Assembly: GCA_044359525.1 (NCBI GenBank)
Contig: JBIKLY010000043.1
Location: 1 to 28,748, forward strand
DNA length: 28,748 bases
Source of the DNA: CAJBIL01 sp044359525
GTDB lineage: Bacteria; Pseudomonadota; Gammaproteobacteria; Burkholderiales; Rhodocyclaceae
Direction of reading: 5' to 3'
Below the pieces are notes generated by a model. That model made no database searches. It was not told the origin of the DNA and saw only the letters and a list, made by a program, of their open reading frames with translations. Positions 8,117 to 15,228 of the stretch are shown in pieces. The position numbers were made by a program, and so were the translations under genes. Positions within the stretch are counted from its first letter, which is position 1. Each line of letters begins with the position of its first letter.

Positions 8117-8190
8117 AGCATCGGTGCAAATCAAGCCCTAAGAAACAATGGATTACTCGGTGTCGATAGGGGCAGAGTGAATTGATCACG

Positions 8191-8577
8191 CTACCAATGC
8201 ACGTCCGTACCGAAAGCCTCGAATGCCGCGTCGCACGTAATCAACGCGGCAGATTCCAGCGCGCTTTGTGCCGCCAGCATTCGATCAAAGGGATCGCGGT
8301 GGTCCAGTTCGTAGCCAGCCGCTTTCAAGGCATGCAAGTAAGTTACCGGCAAATGCTCAAAACCATCCGCCGCGATCAACTCGTCAAAGCGTGAAACAGC
8401 ATCGGCCGCAAGGCCAAGTTTGCCGAGCCGGAATTTCGTGGCAATTTCCCAGGCGCTTGCCGCGCTAACCAGAATCGCGTTGGCTTCGTCGGCAATGGCT
8501 TCTTTGGCTCGAGACGACAGTTTGGGGTCGTCGGTCAGCCACCAGAGCAAGGCGTGGGTATCGAGCAAAAACCTCAT
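8191..8577 (-). CDS. vapC: VapC-like PIN-domain toxin
   Basis: Putative Mg-dependent ribonuclease of a type II toxin-antitoxin system. The 128 residues form a complete PIN domain: start MRFLLDTHALLWWL with catalytic Asp6, Glu44 in ASAWEIATK, Asp95 and Asp98 in HRDPFDRMLAAQ, and Asp116 in ALITCDAAF. It overlaps its antitoxin gene by 4 nt (ATGA), so expression is coupled. The target RNA cannot be predicted. Intact and of normal length, so probably functional. Confidence 0.93.
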   Translation of the reverse strand: MRFLLDTHALLWWLTDDPKLSSRAKEAIADEANAILVSAASAWEIATKFRLGKLGLAADAVSRFDELIAADGFEHLPVTYLHALKAAGYELDHRDPFDRMLAAQSALESAALITCDAAFEAFGTDVHW

Positions 8578-8807
8578 TTACCTTCCCATCCCGCCAGCGC
8601 ATCACTCGGCAACGGGTCAAAAAAAGTATCCGCCACACGCCCGACCAGGCGCCCTGGCTGTCGCTTGGTGCTGCTCGGCGCCAGGGGCATCAATCGGGCG
8701 TAGGGCTTTCCCGCCTTGGCCAGCACGATCTCCTGGCCGGCATGCGCCTGCTCCAAAAGGCGTGAAAAATGGGTCTTGGCTTCATGGACATTGACCGTTA
8801 GCGGCAT
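8574..8807 (-). CDS. Phd/YefM-family antitoxin
   Basis: 77-residue antitoxin that would neutralise the adjacent PIN toxin and repress the operon. The N-terminal Phd/YefM DNA-binding fold is visible in MPLTVNVHEAKTHFSRLLEQAHAGQEIVLAKAGKPYARLMP; the C-terminal part (about 45-77) is the likely toxin-binding tail. The ATG at 8807 has GGAG nine bases upstream and is preferred to an upstream in-frame start at 8831. A palindrome TAAGCTTA (8837-8844), flanked by GGAC/GTCC, lies about 30 bp upstream and could be the operator. The 3' end overlaps vapC by 4 nt. Confidence 0.92.
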   Translation of the reverse strand: MPLTVNVHEAKTHFSRLLEQAHAGQEIVLAKAGKPYARLMPLAPSSTKRQPGRLVGRVADTFFDPLPSDALAGWEGK

Positions 8808-9130
8808 GGCGGCTCCAAGTTGGTTGAGCAATGGACTAAGCTTATCATTGTCCGAACTTTACCAATAGCGCCGTATAAAAAAATCAGGGTTGCGCGAATC
8901 TTGCGATAGGGCACCTGAGTGCCCGCAGCAAATTCAGCAACACTGAAAACGACATACTCTGCCGGCGCTGCCCCCCTCTTTGTTGCAGACGCTCAACGAC
9001 TTCGCGAGACATCCCTGGATCGAGGCGTCCACGCTCGTCGGCCTGAGAACAAGGTCAGGGGTGGGCTCATCAGGCGGGGAATCAAGCATAATGCTTCTTC
9101 CGGAAATTTCATGAAGCGGAGCGTTTCGTA
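8808..9130. other. Intergenic region between antitoxin gene and phosphatase operon
   Basis: No convincing gene. It contains the operator-like palindrome TAAGCTTA (8837-8844), a 6-bp hairpin GGGCAC/GTGCCC (8909-8924) and a CATAAT -10-like hexamer (9087-9092) without a good -35. A 70-codon open frame at 8919-9131 on the plus strand has no family features and is treated as spurious. Promoters of both flanking operons should lie here. Confidence 0.55.
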
Positions 9131-10402
9131 GTGACTATTGAACACGCCAAACAGCTGGCTGAACACGGCGCCAATCCTCGTCTGGCCGGCGACATGGAGT
9201 TGCTGCTGGCGATCAGTCAGGACTTCGTGGGTTCTCCCGCGATGAACGAAACGCTGACCAACGCAGTGCGCCAGATCATGGCCTATATGGAAACCGAAGC
9301 GGCTTCCATCTTTTTGCTCGATGCGTCGGACGAAAAGCTGACCTGCCTGGCCTGCGCCGGGCCGGTCTCCATCGAGGGATTGAGCATCGCCAGGACCCAG
9401 GGCATTGTCGGGCGTGCGCTGGCCAGCAATGCCGTGCAGATGGTGCGCGACGTGTCGGCAGACGGGGATTTCAGTACCGCCGTTGATGACAGCACCGGTT
9501 TTGTTACCCGTTCGATCCTGTGTGCACCGCTGCTCGTCAAGGGTCGCATGCTGGGCGCCCTGGAGGTGATCAACAAACGCAAGGGCGACGGGCTGTTTGA
9601 TCTGGCCGACAAGCAGTTTCTGCAGGTGCTGGCCGGCATGGTCTCGTTGGCCGTGCACAACGCGCAGATGACCGAAGCGCTGGTCGAGCAGGAGCGCATG
9701 CGGCGCGAGCTTGATCTGGCGCGTGAAATTCAGCGCAATCTTCTGCCCAGTCCGCCGGCCGCCGGTTTCCCGGTGCACGGGCTGAATCTTTCGGCAATGG
9801 AAGTCTCCGGCGATTTTTATGATTTTTTTACCTTGGCCGACGGGCGCATTGCCTGGGGGCTGGGTGATGTTTCAGGCAAGGGGATGAATGCGGCCATGCT
9901 CATGGCCAAAACAATCAGCCTGTTTCGCTGCCTGTGCAAAACGGTGCATGACCCGGCGCGTCTGCTGGCCATGCTCAATGATGAAATTGCCGAAACTGCC
10001 AGTCGCGGCATGTTTGTCACCATGGCGGCGGGCGTGTTTGATCCGCTGAGCGGGGAAGTCATTTTTGCCAATGCCGGGCATCAGCCGCCGCTCTATCGCA
10101 ACTCAAGCGGCGGCTATCGCGAACTTGAAGAGTCTTCGCCGCCGCTCGGCATCATGTCCGGTATGGATTACAGCGAGCAGCACCTGCAACTCGCGGGCGG
10201 CCGGCTTTACATATTTACGGATGGCGTGACCGAGGGCTGGGCTGAAGGCGACAGCATGCTCGGACTATCCGGCCTGCAGGCGCTACTCGACAAACATGCT
10301 GTGTTGCCGCCGGCGGATCAGCTGGACCGTGTCGCCGAGGCGCTGGTCCGCCCCGGTGTACGCCTGCATGACGACCTCACCCTGCTGGTGATCGGCCAAT
10401 GA
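9131..10402 (+). CDS. GAF-domain SpoIIE/PP2C serine phosphatase (RsbU-like)
   Basis: Signal-controlled protein phosphatase that would dephosphorylate a STAS-domain antagonist. 423 residues: GAF sensor domain (about 24-180), the helical linker typical of RsbU-type proteins (ELDLAREIQRNLLPSPP, 193-209), and a PP2C/SpoIIE domain (about 215-421). Its metal-binding motifs are SGDFYDFF, GDVSGKGMNAAMLMAK, FTDGVTEG and HDDLTLLVI, all intact. No membrane segment, so cytoplasmic; the GAF ligand is unknown. The start is GTG 9131 with GGAG about 13 bp upstream. First gene of the cluster that continues with an RsbW-like kinase, a STAS protein and an MCE transporter. Its stop lies in the left ATGAA copy of the flanking direct repeat. 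Confidence 0.92.
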   Translation: MTIEHAKQLAEHGANPRLAGDMELLLAISQDFVGSPAMNETLTNAVRQIMAYMETEAASIFLLDASDEKLTCLACAGPVSIEGLSIARTQGIVGRALASNAVQMVRDVSADGDFSTAVDDSTGFVTRSILCAPLLVKGRMLGALEVINKRKGDGLFDLADKQFLQVLAGMVSLAVHNAQMTEALVEQERMRRELDLAREIQRNLLPSPPAAGFPVHGLNLSAMEVSGDFYDFFTLADGRIAWGLGDVSGKGMNAAMLMAKTISLFRCLCKTVHDPARLLAMLNDEIAETASRGMFVTMAAGVFDPLSGEVIFANAGHQPPLYRNSSGGYRELEESSPPLGIMSGMDYSEQHLQLAGGRLYIFTDGVTEGWAEGDSMLGLSGLQALLDKHAVLPPADQLDRVAEALVRPGVRLHDDLTLLVIGQ

Positions 10403-10403
10403 A

Positions 10404-10564
10404 ACTCGAAAAAGCAGTTCGTCCACGAAAATCACTAAAAGCACGAAAAAAAATCAAACAGATACAAAAATTCAGAGCACAACCCTTAGGGTGAGTGGCT
10501 AACTCAACCCGTTATTTCATTTCGTGTCTTTCGTGATTTTCGTGGACAAACTGAGGTTTTAAGG
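10404..10564. repeat. Hairpin-forming insertion element, CACGAAA type
   Basis: Arms 10421-10448 and 10520-10547 are reverse complements at 25 of 28 positions and are built from CACGAAA-like heptads. The element is flanked by 5-bp direct repeats ATGAA (10399-10403 and 10565-10569), which look like a target-site duplication. The outer ends are weakly inverted (CTCGAAAAAGCAGTT on the left; AACTGAGGTTTTAAGG on the right). An inner palindrome ACCCTTAGGGT is near 10482. It separates the phosphatase and kinase genes. Confidence 0.8.
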
Positions 10565-10975
10565 ATGAATCAACTGTTCGGGCAGGTTTTTCCGGCGAAC
10601 ACAGAAGTGCTTGCCGGGGTGCGTTCGGCTGTGCGCGATGCCTGCCAGAGGGCGCATTGCAGCGAGGCGTGCAGCGAGCAGGTGGTGCTGGCGATCAATG
10701 AGGCTTGCATGAACATCATCCAGCACGGCTACCGGTTTGCCGGCGGGCAGTGCTTCACCTTGCGCCTGTCTGTTGATGACGGTGTGTTGCTGGCGGATTT
10801 GCTGGATAATGGCTTGCCCGCCACCGACAAGGATCTGCGCCCGAGGGCGCTTGATGAGCTGCGTCCCGGCGGGCTTGGTGTTCGCTTCATGCGTGAGTTG
10901 ATGGATGGTGTGGCCTACTTGCCGGCGCCGGAAGGTTTTACCAACTGTTTGCAGTTGAGCAAACGGATTTGCTGA
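10565..10975 (+). CDS. RsbW/SpoIIAB-like anti-sigma/serine kinase (HATPase)
   Basis: Cytoplasmic GHKL-type ATP-binding protein that would phosphorylate a STAS antagonist on serine. 136 residues, normal length. Motifs: N-box LAINEACMNIIQHGY (Glu46, Asn50), G1 DNG (81-83), G2 PGGLGVRFMRELMD (101-114). The start ATG lies in the right copy of the ATGAA duplication bounding the upstream repeat; GAGG eight bases before it, inside the repeat end, probably serves as ribosome site. It is followed after 10 bp by the STAS gene. Four cysteines cluster in the N-terminal half (27-48), which is unusual for the family. Whether it binds a sigma factor or only the STAS partner cannot be told. Confidence 0.9.
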   Translation: MNQLFGQVFPANTEVLAGVRSAVRDACQRAHCSEACSEQVVLAINEACMNIIQHGYRFAGGQCFTLRLSVDDGVLLADLLDNGLPATDKDLRPRALDELRPGGLGVRFMRELMDGVAYLPAPEGFTNCLQLSKRIC

Positions 10976-10985
10976 AGGAGTCCAA

Positions 10986-11315
10986 TTGAATATTCATATA
11001 GAAGACCGGCCGCCTTTCAAGGTTGTTCACTTTTCCGGCGACGTTGACCTGCATTCTTCACCCAGCGCGCGTGAGGTCATTCTGGAGTGCCTGAAGCACA
11101 AGAAGCCCTTGCTGATCGATCTGTCGGCGGTGAGCTACATGGACAGTTCCGGTGTCGCCAGTATGGTCGAAGGCTATCAGACAGCCCGCAAGTTGGGCCT
11201 GGAGTTCGGCCTGGTTGCGGTGGCGCAATCGGCGATGAATGTGCTGAAGCTGGCGCGCCTCGACAAGGTGTTTCCGATTCATGCGTCGCTGGAAGAGCGT
11301 CTGGCAGGTGCTTGA
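10986..11315 (+). CDS. STAS-domain anti-sigma-factor antagonist / MlaB-like protein
   Basis: 109-residue single STAS domain. The phosphosite region LIDLSAVSYMDSSGVASMV puts Ser54 at the position phosphorylated in SpoIIAA and RsbV. The start is TTG 10986, supported by AAGGAG at good spacing. It follows the kinase gene and overlaps the permease gene, so it occupies both the antagonist position of a partner-switching set and the MlaB position of an Mla-type transporter, where a STAS subunit binds the ATPase. E. coli MlaB works without a dedicated kinase; here kinase and phosphatase are encoded next door. Which role is real, or both, is open. Confidence 0.9.
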   Translation: MNIHIEDRPPFKVVHFSGDVDLHSSPSAREVILECLKHKKPLLIDLSAVSYMDSSGVASMVEGYQTARKLGLEFGLVAVAQSAMNVLKLARLDKVFPIHASLEERLAGA

Positions 11316-12108
11316 TCCGCTTCTTTCCTTTGTTGCGCACGTCGGCCAACGCAGCCTGCACGCGGTCAGGGAGGTCGGCTATCACGCCGCCTTGCTGGTC
11401 GAGGCGTTTTACTGGTTGCTCCTGGGGCGCTGGCGCCGGCAACCGGTGCGTTTGGGCGCGATTTTCAAGGAAGCCGTTGGCGTTGGCGTAAATGCGATCC
11501 CGATCATCGCGCTCGCCTCATTTGCCATTGGCATGATGCTGGCCATTCAGGGAATTTATACGCTGCGTACGTTTGGTGCCGAAGGGCAGGTCGTGCTCGG
11601 TATCGCGCTGTCGGTCACGCGCGAATTCGCGCCGCTGATTACCGGCATCTTTGTCGCCGGACGTTCAGGGTCGGCGATTGCCGCGCGTATCGGCACCATG
11701 CAGATCTCGCAAGAAATTGACGCGTTGCGCGTCATCGGTATCAATCCGGTGCGCTATCTTGTCGCGCCGCTGCTTGCCGCCATGCTGTTGACCTTGCCGG
11801 CGCTGACCGTCATGTCCGACCTGATCGCACTGTTCGGCGGCGCGCTGTATTGCGCTGGCGAATTGAGCCTGCCGATGGATGTTTTCTTTCAGCGCACCTT
11901 CGAAGTGCTGGTTGTTCAGGACGTGATTCATGGTGTGTTCAAGAGCCTGATTTTCGCCGTGATCATTACGCTGATCGGTGCAGCCAATGGTTTCAACGTC
12001 AGCGCCGGTGCCGAAGGCGTGGGACAGGCGACCACCCGCTCGGTGGTGCTCGGCTGCATCGGCATCATTCTCGCCGACATGGTATTTACGTTTCTTACCA
12101 GCCGTTAA
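11308..12108 (+). CDS. mlaE: MlaE-family ABC transporter permease (DUF140)
   Basis: Inner-membrane permease of an MCE lipid transporter. The family signature is clear: EFAPLITGIFVAGRSGSAIAARIGTMQISQEIDALRVIGINPVRYLV, followed by hydrophobic helices and the C-terminal GVGQATTRSVVLGCIGIILADMVFTF. GTG 11308 is preferred (266 residues, VLDPLLSFVAHVGQRSL aligning with usual MlaE starts, 8-nt overlap with the STAS gene). ATG 11281 would add nine residues and a 35-nt overlap. The next gene starts immediately after the stop codon, indicating tight coupling with the ATPase. The canonical mlaA and mlaC genes are absent nearby, so this is a paralogous MCE system rather than the textbook mla operon. Confidence 0.9.
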   Translation: MLDPLLSFVAHVGQRSLHAVREVGYHAALLVEAFYWLLLGRWRRQPVRLGAIFKEAVGVGVNAIPIIALASFAIGMMLAIQGIYTLRTFGAEGQVVLGIALSVTREFAPLITGIFVAGRSGSAIAARIGTMQISQEIDALRVIGINPVRYLVAPLLAAMLLTLPALTVMSDLIALFGGALYCAGELSLPMDVFFQRTFEVLVVQDVIHGVFKSLIFAVIITLIGAANGFNVSAGAEGVGQATTRSVVLGCIGIILADMVFTFLTSR

Positions 12109-12909
12109 ATGTCCGCCCCCGATATCGCCATCGACGTCAGTCATCTGGTCACCCACTACGGGCCCCGGAAAATTCTCGACGACATCAGTTTTCAGGCGCG
12201 GCAGGGTGAAATCATGGTCATCATGGGTGGCAGCGGTTCGGGCAAGAGCACGCTGCTGCGCCATCTGCTCGGCCTGCATCAGCCAACCTCGGGCAGTATC
12301 AAGCTGCTCGGCAAGGACATCACTAAACTGAGCGCCGACGAGATGTACGACCTGCGCAAGAACATGGGCGTGGCGTTTCAGGGCGGCGCGCTGTTCAACT
12401 CGATGACCGTTGGTGAGAACGTCGAATTGCCGCTGCGCGAACACACCAAGCTCGACGAGAACACCATCCGCATCATGAGCCGGATGAAGCTGGAAGTGGT
12501 GAATCTGGCCGGTTTTGAAAATCTGATGCCTTCCGAACTGTCGGGTGGCATGATCAAGCGCGCCGCGCTGGCACGCGCCATTGTCATGGACCCGCGTCTG
12601 CTGTTTTTTGACGAGCCTTCGGCAGGGCTTGATCCGGTGGTGTCGGCCGAACTTGATGAGCTGATCCTGATCCTGCGTGATGCGATGAACATGACGATTG
12701 TCGTGGTCACGCACGAGCTGGAAAGCGCCTTCAAGATTGCTGACCGTATCACCGTGCTTGATCAGGGGCGCATCCTGATGTCCGATACCGTTGCCACTGT
12801 TCGTGCCAGCGACAATCCGCGCATCCAGTCGCTGCTCAATCGAACCCCAAGAAACGAAGCCATCAACGCCGATGAGTACATGGAACGGCTGACCCGGGAA
12901 ATATTTTAG
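12109..12909 (+). CDS. mlaF: MlaF-family ABC transporter ATP-binding protein
   Basis: Cytoplasmic ATPase energising the MCE transporter. 266 residues with Walker A GGSGSGKST (40-48), Q-loop FQGGALFNSMTVGENV, signature LSGGMIKRAALARA (from 144), Walker B LLFFDEPSAGLDP (from 164) and H-loop His202 (VVVTHE). The Gly-Gly-Met signature variant and the 'GALFNSMTV' Q-loop are typical of the MlaF subgroup. ATG follows the permease stop with no gap. A C-terminal extension (about 235-266), which in E. coli MlaF contributes to contacts within the complex, is present. It is separated from mlaD by a repeat element. Confidence 0.93.
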   Translation: MSAPDIAIDVSHLVTHYGPRKILDDISFQARQGEIMVIMGGSGSGKSTLLRHLLGLHQPTSGSIKLLGKDITKLSADEMYDLRKNMGVAFQGGALFNSMTVGENVELPLREHTKLDENTIRIMSRMKLEVVNLAGFENLMPSELSGGMIKRAALARAIVMDPRLLFFDEPSAGLDPVVSAELDELILILRDAMNMTIVVVTHELESAFKIADRITVLDQGRILMSDTVATVRASDNPRIQSLLNRTPRNEAINADEYMERLTREIF

Positions 12910-12916
12910 AAATCAG

Positions 12917-13064
12917 TCATGTTAGAAGACAACGAAAAAACTTCACCACCAAGCCACCAAGAACACAAAGTTTCACCAAGAAAACATGTCCTTAACTTGG
13001 TGTGTCTTGGTGAACTTGGTGCCTTGGTGGTTCGCACTTTCTCGTTGGTCAACTGCTAGGATGA
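12917..13064. repeat. Hairpin-forming insertion element, CACCAAG type
   Basis: Roughly 40-nt imperfect inverted arms built from CACCAAG-like heptads (left about 12943-12984, right about 12992-13031). The outer flanks are also similar when inverted: GACAACGAAAAAACTTCACC on the left against GACCAACGAGAAAGTGCGAA on the right. The right end CTGCTAGGATGA resembles the right ends of the elements at 10404 and 25323. It lies between mlaF and mlaD. A target duplication is not clear here beyond ATG. Confidence 0.75.
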
Positions 13065-13071
13065 ACATCGT

Positions 13072-13953
13072 ATGAAACGCGACAACGTCAATTACCTGCT
13101 GGTTGGCAGTTTTGTGCTGCTGATGGCCGGCGTGCTGCTCTACGCCTTGTACCGGATCACCGGGCACAGCGCCAAGGGCGATCTCTACTTCACGCATTTT
13201 CCCAACGTGGCGGGCATAAAAAACGGGGCCGTAGTGACCTACGAGGGATTTGAAGTGGGCAACGTCGAGCAGATCGAGCCGGTGGTGCGTGAGAATCGCA
13301 CCTGGTATCGCATCACGCTCAATCTGCGCAAGCCGGTGAAGATCCCGGTCGACAGCCGTGCCGTGATCGCCACACCGGGGCTACTCACTGCGCCACTGGT
13401 CGAGATCAAGGAAGGCACCGCCCGCGACATATTGCTGGCGGGTGCAGACATCCCCGGTGGCAGCAGTGTCAGCCTGATGGAGACGGTTGCCGCGCTAGCC
13501 ACTGATCTGGGCAAGATGACCGAAAGCAGCATCAAGCCAATGGTCGCGCTGATCAACCAGAACATTACACCGGCCATGGCCGACATGCGTTCGACGATAG
13601 AGCGCATCAACCGCACAGCGGGACGCGTCGATAGCTTGTTCAGCGACGAAAACGTGAAGCACTGGGGTCGTCTGCTGCAGAACGCCGACGGCGCTTCGGC
13701 CAATGCCTTGAAGCTGTCGACCGATCTTTCCAGCGTGCGCAATGAAGTGGAAGGGCTGGTCAAGGATTCGCGCGCCATCGTTTCGGGCAGCGGCAAGGAT
13801 CTGAAAGAGTCATTGCGCCGTGTTGACGCAACGCTTTACCAGCTTGAATCGGCCGGCCGCAACCTTAACGAATTCAGCCGCACCATTCGCGAAAATCCGG
13901 CCGTGTTGATCAATAGCCGGCCACCGGCAGATGTTGAAGGAGCGCCGCAATGA
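13072..13953 (+). CDS. mlaD: MCE-domain lipid-binding protein (MlaD-like)
   Basis: Periplasmic substrate-binding subunit anchored in the inner membrane. 293 residues: one N-terminal TM helix (about 8-29), a single MCE domain (about 38-118, with FPNVAGIKNGAVVTYEGFEVGNVEQIEP) and a long helical C-terminal region (about 125-280) that could form a tunnel or needle as in larger MCE proteins. E. coli MlaD is only about 180 residues, so this one belongs to the longer class. AGGA upstream at 13059-13062 can serve as ribosome site. A four-codon frame (13061-13075) ends in ATGA over the start and is probably chance. Overlaps the lipoprotein gene by 4 nt. Confidence 0.9.
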   Translation: MKRDNVNYLLVGSFVLLMAGVLLYALYRITGHSAKGDLYFTHFPNVAGIKNGAVVTYEGFEVGNVEQIEPVVRENRTWYRITLNLRKPVKIPVDSRAVIATPGLLTAPLVEIKEGTARDILLAGADIPGGSSVSLMETVAALATDLGKMTESSIKPMVALINQNITPAMADMRSTIERINRTAGRVDSLFSDENVKHWGRLLQNADGASANALKLSTDLSSVRNEVEGLVKDSRAIVSGSGKDLKESLRRVDATLYQLESAGRNLNEFSRTIRENPAVLINSRPPADVEGAPQ

Positions 13954-14552
13954 ACAGACTGACCGCTCTTTTTCTGAGCATTGTCCTGCTGCTTGCCGCT
14001 TGCGGCAGTGTGCCGCCGGCGCCGATCGACCGTTTCTATCGCCTGCAGCCCGTAAGTGTTTCGCCGGCGACCCGCTTGCTGCCCGGCGCGGTCCTTGTGC
14101 AACCCTTCCGTGCCGACAGCCTGTATGCAGAACGACCCGTCATCTACAGCGAAGAGACCAGCGCCCGCCAGTTGCGGCAGTACCACTATCACCTGTGGCT
14201 TTATCCGCCCGCGCAACTGGTGCATGAGCATTTGACCGGGAGCCTTGGCGGCGCACTTGATCTGACCGGTGGCAACAGCGCGCCCAATGTGCTGGACGGG
14301 CGCATCGCCAGTTTTGAACGGGTGCTGTCCGGCAAGCGCAGCAAGGCGGTGGTGGCGCTGGAATTGCGCCTGCAGGCGGGCGACAAAACGCTGCTCAGCA
14401 AGACCTATCAGGCGGAACAGTCAGCCGCCGACGAATCGCTGGGCGCTTTTGCGGTGGCGATGGAGCAGGCACTCAGCAAGATCTATGCGGAGTTTCTGGC
14501 CGATGTGGCGCGCACGTGTTGCAACACGCGCGTCAGCGGGTCCGCTTCCTGA
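13950..14552 (+). CDS. PqiC-like ABC-transporter auxiliary lipoprotein
   Basis: Outer-membrane or periplasmic lipoprotein of the ABC_trans_aux family that in Pqi systems links the MCE protein to the outer membrane. 200 residues with a lipoprotein signal: hydrophobic 7-17 and lipobox LAAC with Cys18. The mature region shows the family's IDRFYRLQP start and repeated beta segments (AVLVQPFRADSLYAERPVIYSEE). ATGA overlap with the MCE gene shows operon membership. Its presence instead of MlaA/MlaC implies that this transporter reaches the outer membrane by a Pqi-like route. The gene end overlaps the convergent gene by 20 nt. The C-terminal RTCCNTR is unusual and may be a local change. Confidence 0.88.
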   Translation: MNRLTALFLSIVLLLAACGSVPPAPIDRFYRLQPVSVSPATRLLPGAVLVQPFRADSLYAERPVIYSEETSARQLRQYHYHLWLYPPAQLVHEHLTGSLGGALDLTGGNSAPNVLDGRIASFERVLSGKRSKAVVALELRLQAGDKTLLSKTYQAEQSAADESLGAFAVAMEQALSKIYAEFLADVARTCCNTRVSGSAS

Positions 14553-15189
14553 TTTCCCCGTTGCACGAGTCCGCCACGCGGGCGTACTCCTCGGGCGTGT
14601 CGATCAGTGCCTGAGCTTCGTCCGCTCGGGCAATCTCCCGCTTGATGTAGGGTAGCCAACGTTCATTCAGTTCCTGCTGGAGCCGTTCGGTCATCTGCCC
14701 GGCGCTGCCGCGCCATGGATCACCGGTGACGAAACGACGACTCAGCGTGTCGCTCACGTCTTTTTCGATAGTCGCGAGGTGCGTCTGGTAAGTCTTGACG
14801 TGGCGAAGCTCGTGCTGATAAATCTCCTTGTACGCACAGCTGCCTTCGGGAAACTCCTTGGCGACATAGACAGTCATCTGATCAAAGCCGAACGTCACGG
14901 TAAGTTGCGGGCTGGCACACTCCCAGCGACCTGCCCGGTCAACGTAGCTCGGGATGCTGGTCGCGAAGCGCGCGACCGCATTACCCCGGGTAAGCCCCAG
15001 TATCTGGTTGCCGGGGCGCGCCAGCGCCGCTCCCAGGTGATTCAGTGTCTTGTAGCTGTGCTGCGTGTTGACGGTCACGCGCTGATCAAGACGCTTGATC
15101 GTTACCGAAGGTTTCGGTAACTGATCGCATTCGTCGGCCCATACCTGGCTGGAAAAAATGGCGATATATATTGCTGTGAGGAAACGCAT
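14533..15189 (-). CDS. Putative secreted HExxH metalloprotease-like protein
   Basis: No named family recognised with certainty; it resembles DUF922-type predicted zinc proteases. From ATG 15189 the product is 218 residues with a signal peptide MRFLTAIYIAIFSSQVWA cleaved before DEC. A GTG at 15213 would only lengthen the leader. A zinc-protease motif HELRH lies in EIYQHELRHVKTYQ, in a helix after FGFDQMTVYVAKEF. The rest is helical and charged (TERLQQELNERWLPYIKREIARADEAQ). Four cysteines could form disulfides in the periplasm. Convergent with the lipoprotein gene, 20-nt overlap; no functional link is implied. Confidence 0.72.
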   Translation of the reverse strand: MRFLTAIYIAIFSSQVWADECDQLPKPSVTIKRLDQRVTVNTQHSYKTLNHLGAALARPGNQILGLTRGNAVARFATSIPSYVDRAGRWECASPQLTVTFGFDQMTVYVAKEFPEGSCAYKEIYQHELRHVKTYQTHLATIEKDVSDTLSRRFVTGDPWRGSAGQMTERLQQELNERWLPYIKREIARADEAQALIDTPEEYARVADSCNGEIRKRTR

Positions 15190-15228
15190 GTTGTGTCGAA
15201 TAAAGTTACGCACTATCGATGACCAAAG

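Noticed and set aside
8919..9131. 70-codon plus-strand frame upstream of the phosphatase gene
   Set aside because: No ribosome site, no family motifs, and it lies where the operon promoter is expected.
10404..10564. Possible CRISPR-like short repeats (also 12917-13064 and 25323-25489)
   Set aside because: Heptad units are arranged as inverted arms of one hairpin, with no equal-length unique spacers and no cas genes.
9131..11315. Classical RsbUVW sigma-B type general stress operon
   Set aside because: No sigma factor gene is linked and the set runs directly into transporter genes, so the sigma-B model alone does not explain the context.
11665..12714. 349-codon minus-strand open frame
   Set aside because: Antisense to mlaE and mlaF, whose motifs are intact; the translation resembles no protein.
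13061..13075. Four-codon leader ORF overlapping the mlaD start (ATGA)
   Set aside because: The short length and origin at a repeat-element end make chance likely; no attenuation-type codons or hairpins were seen.
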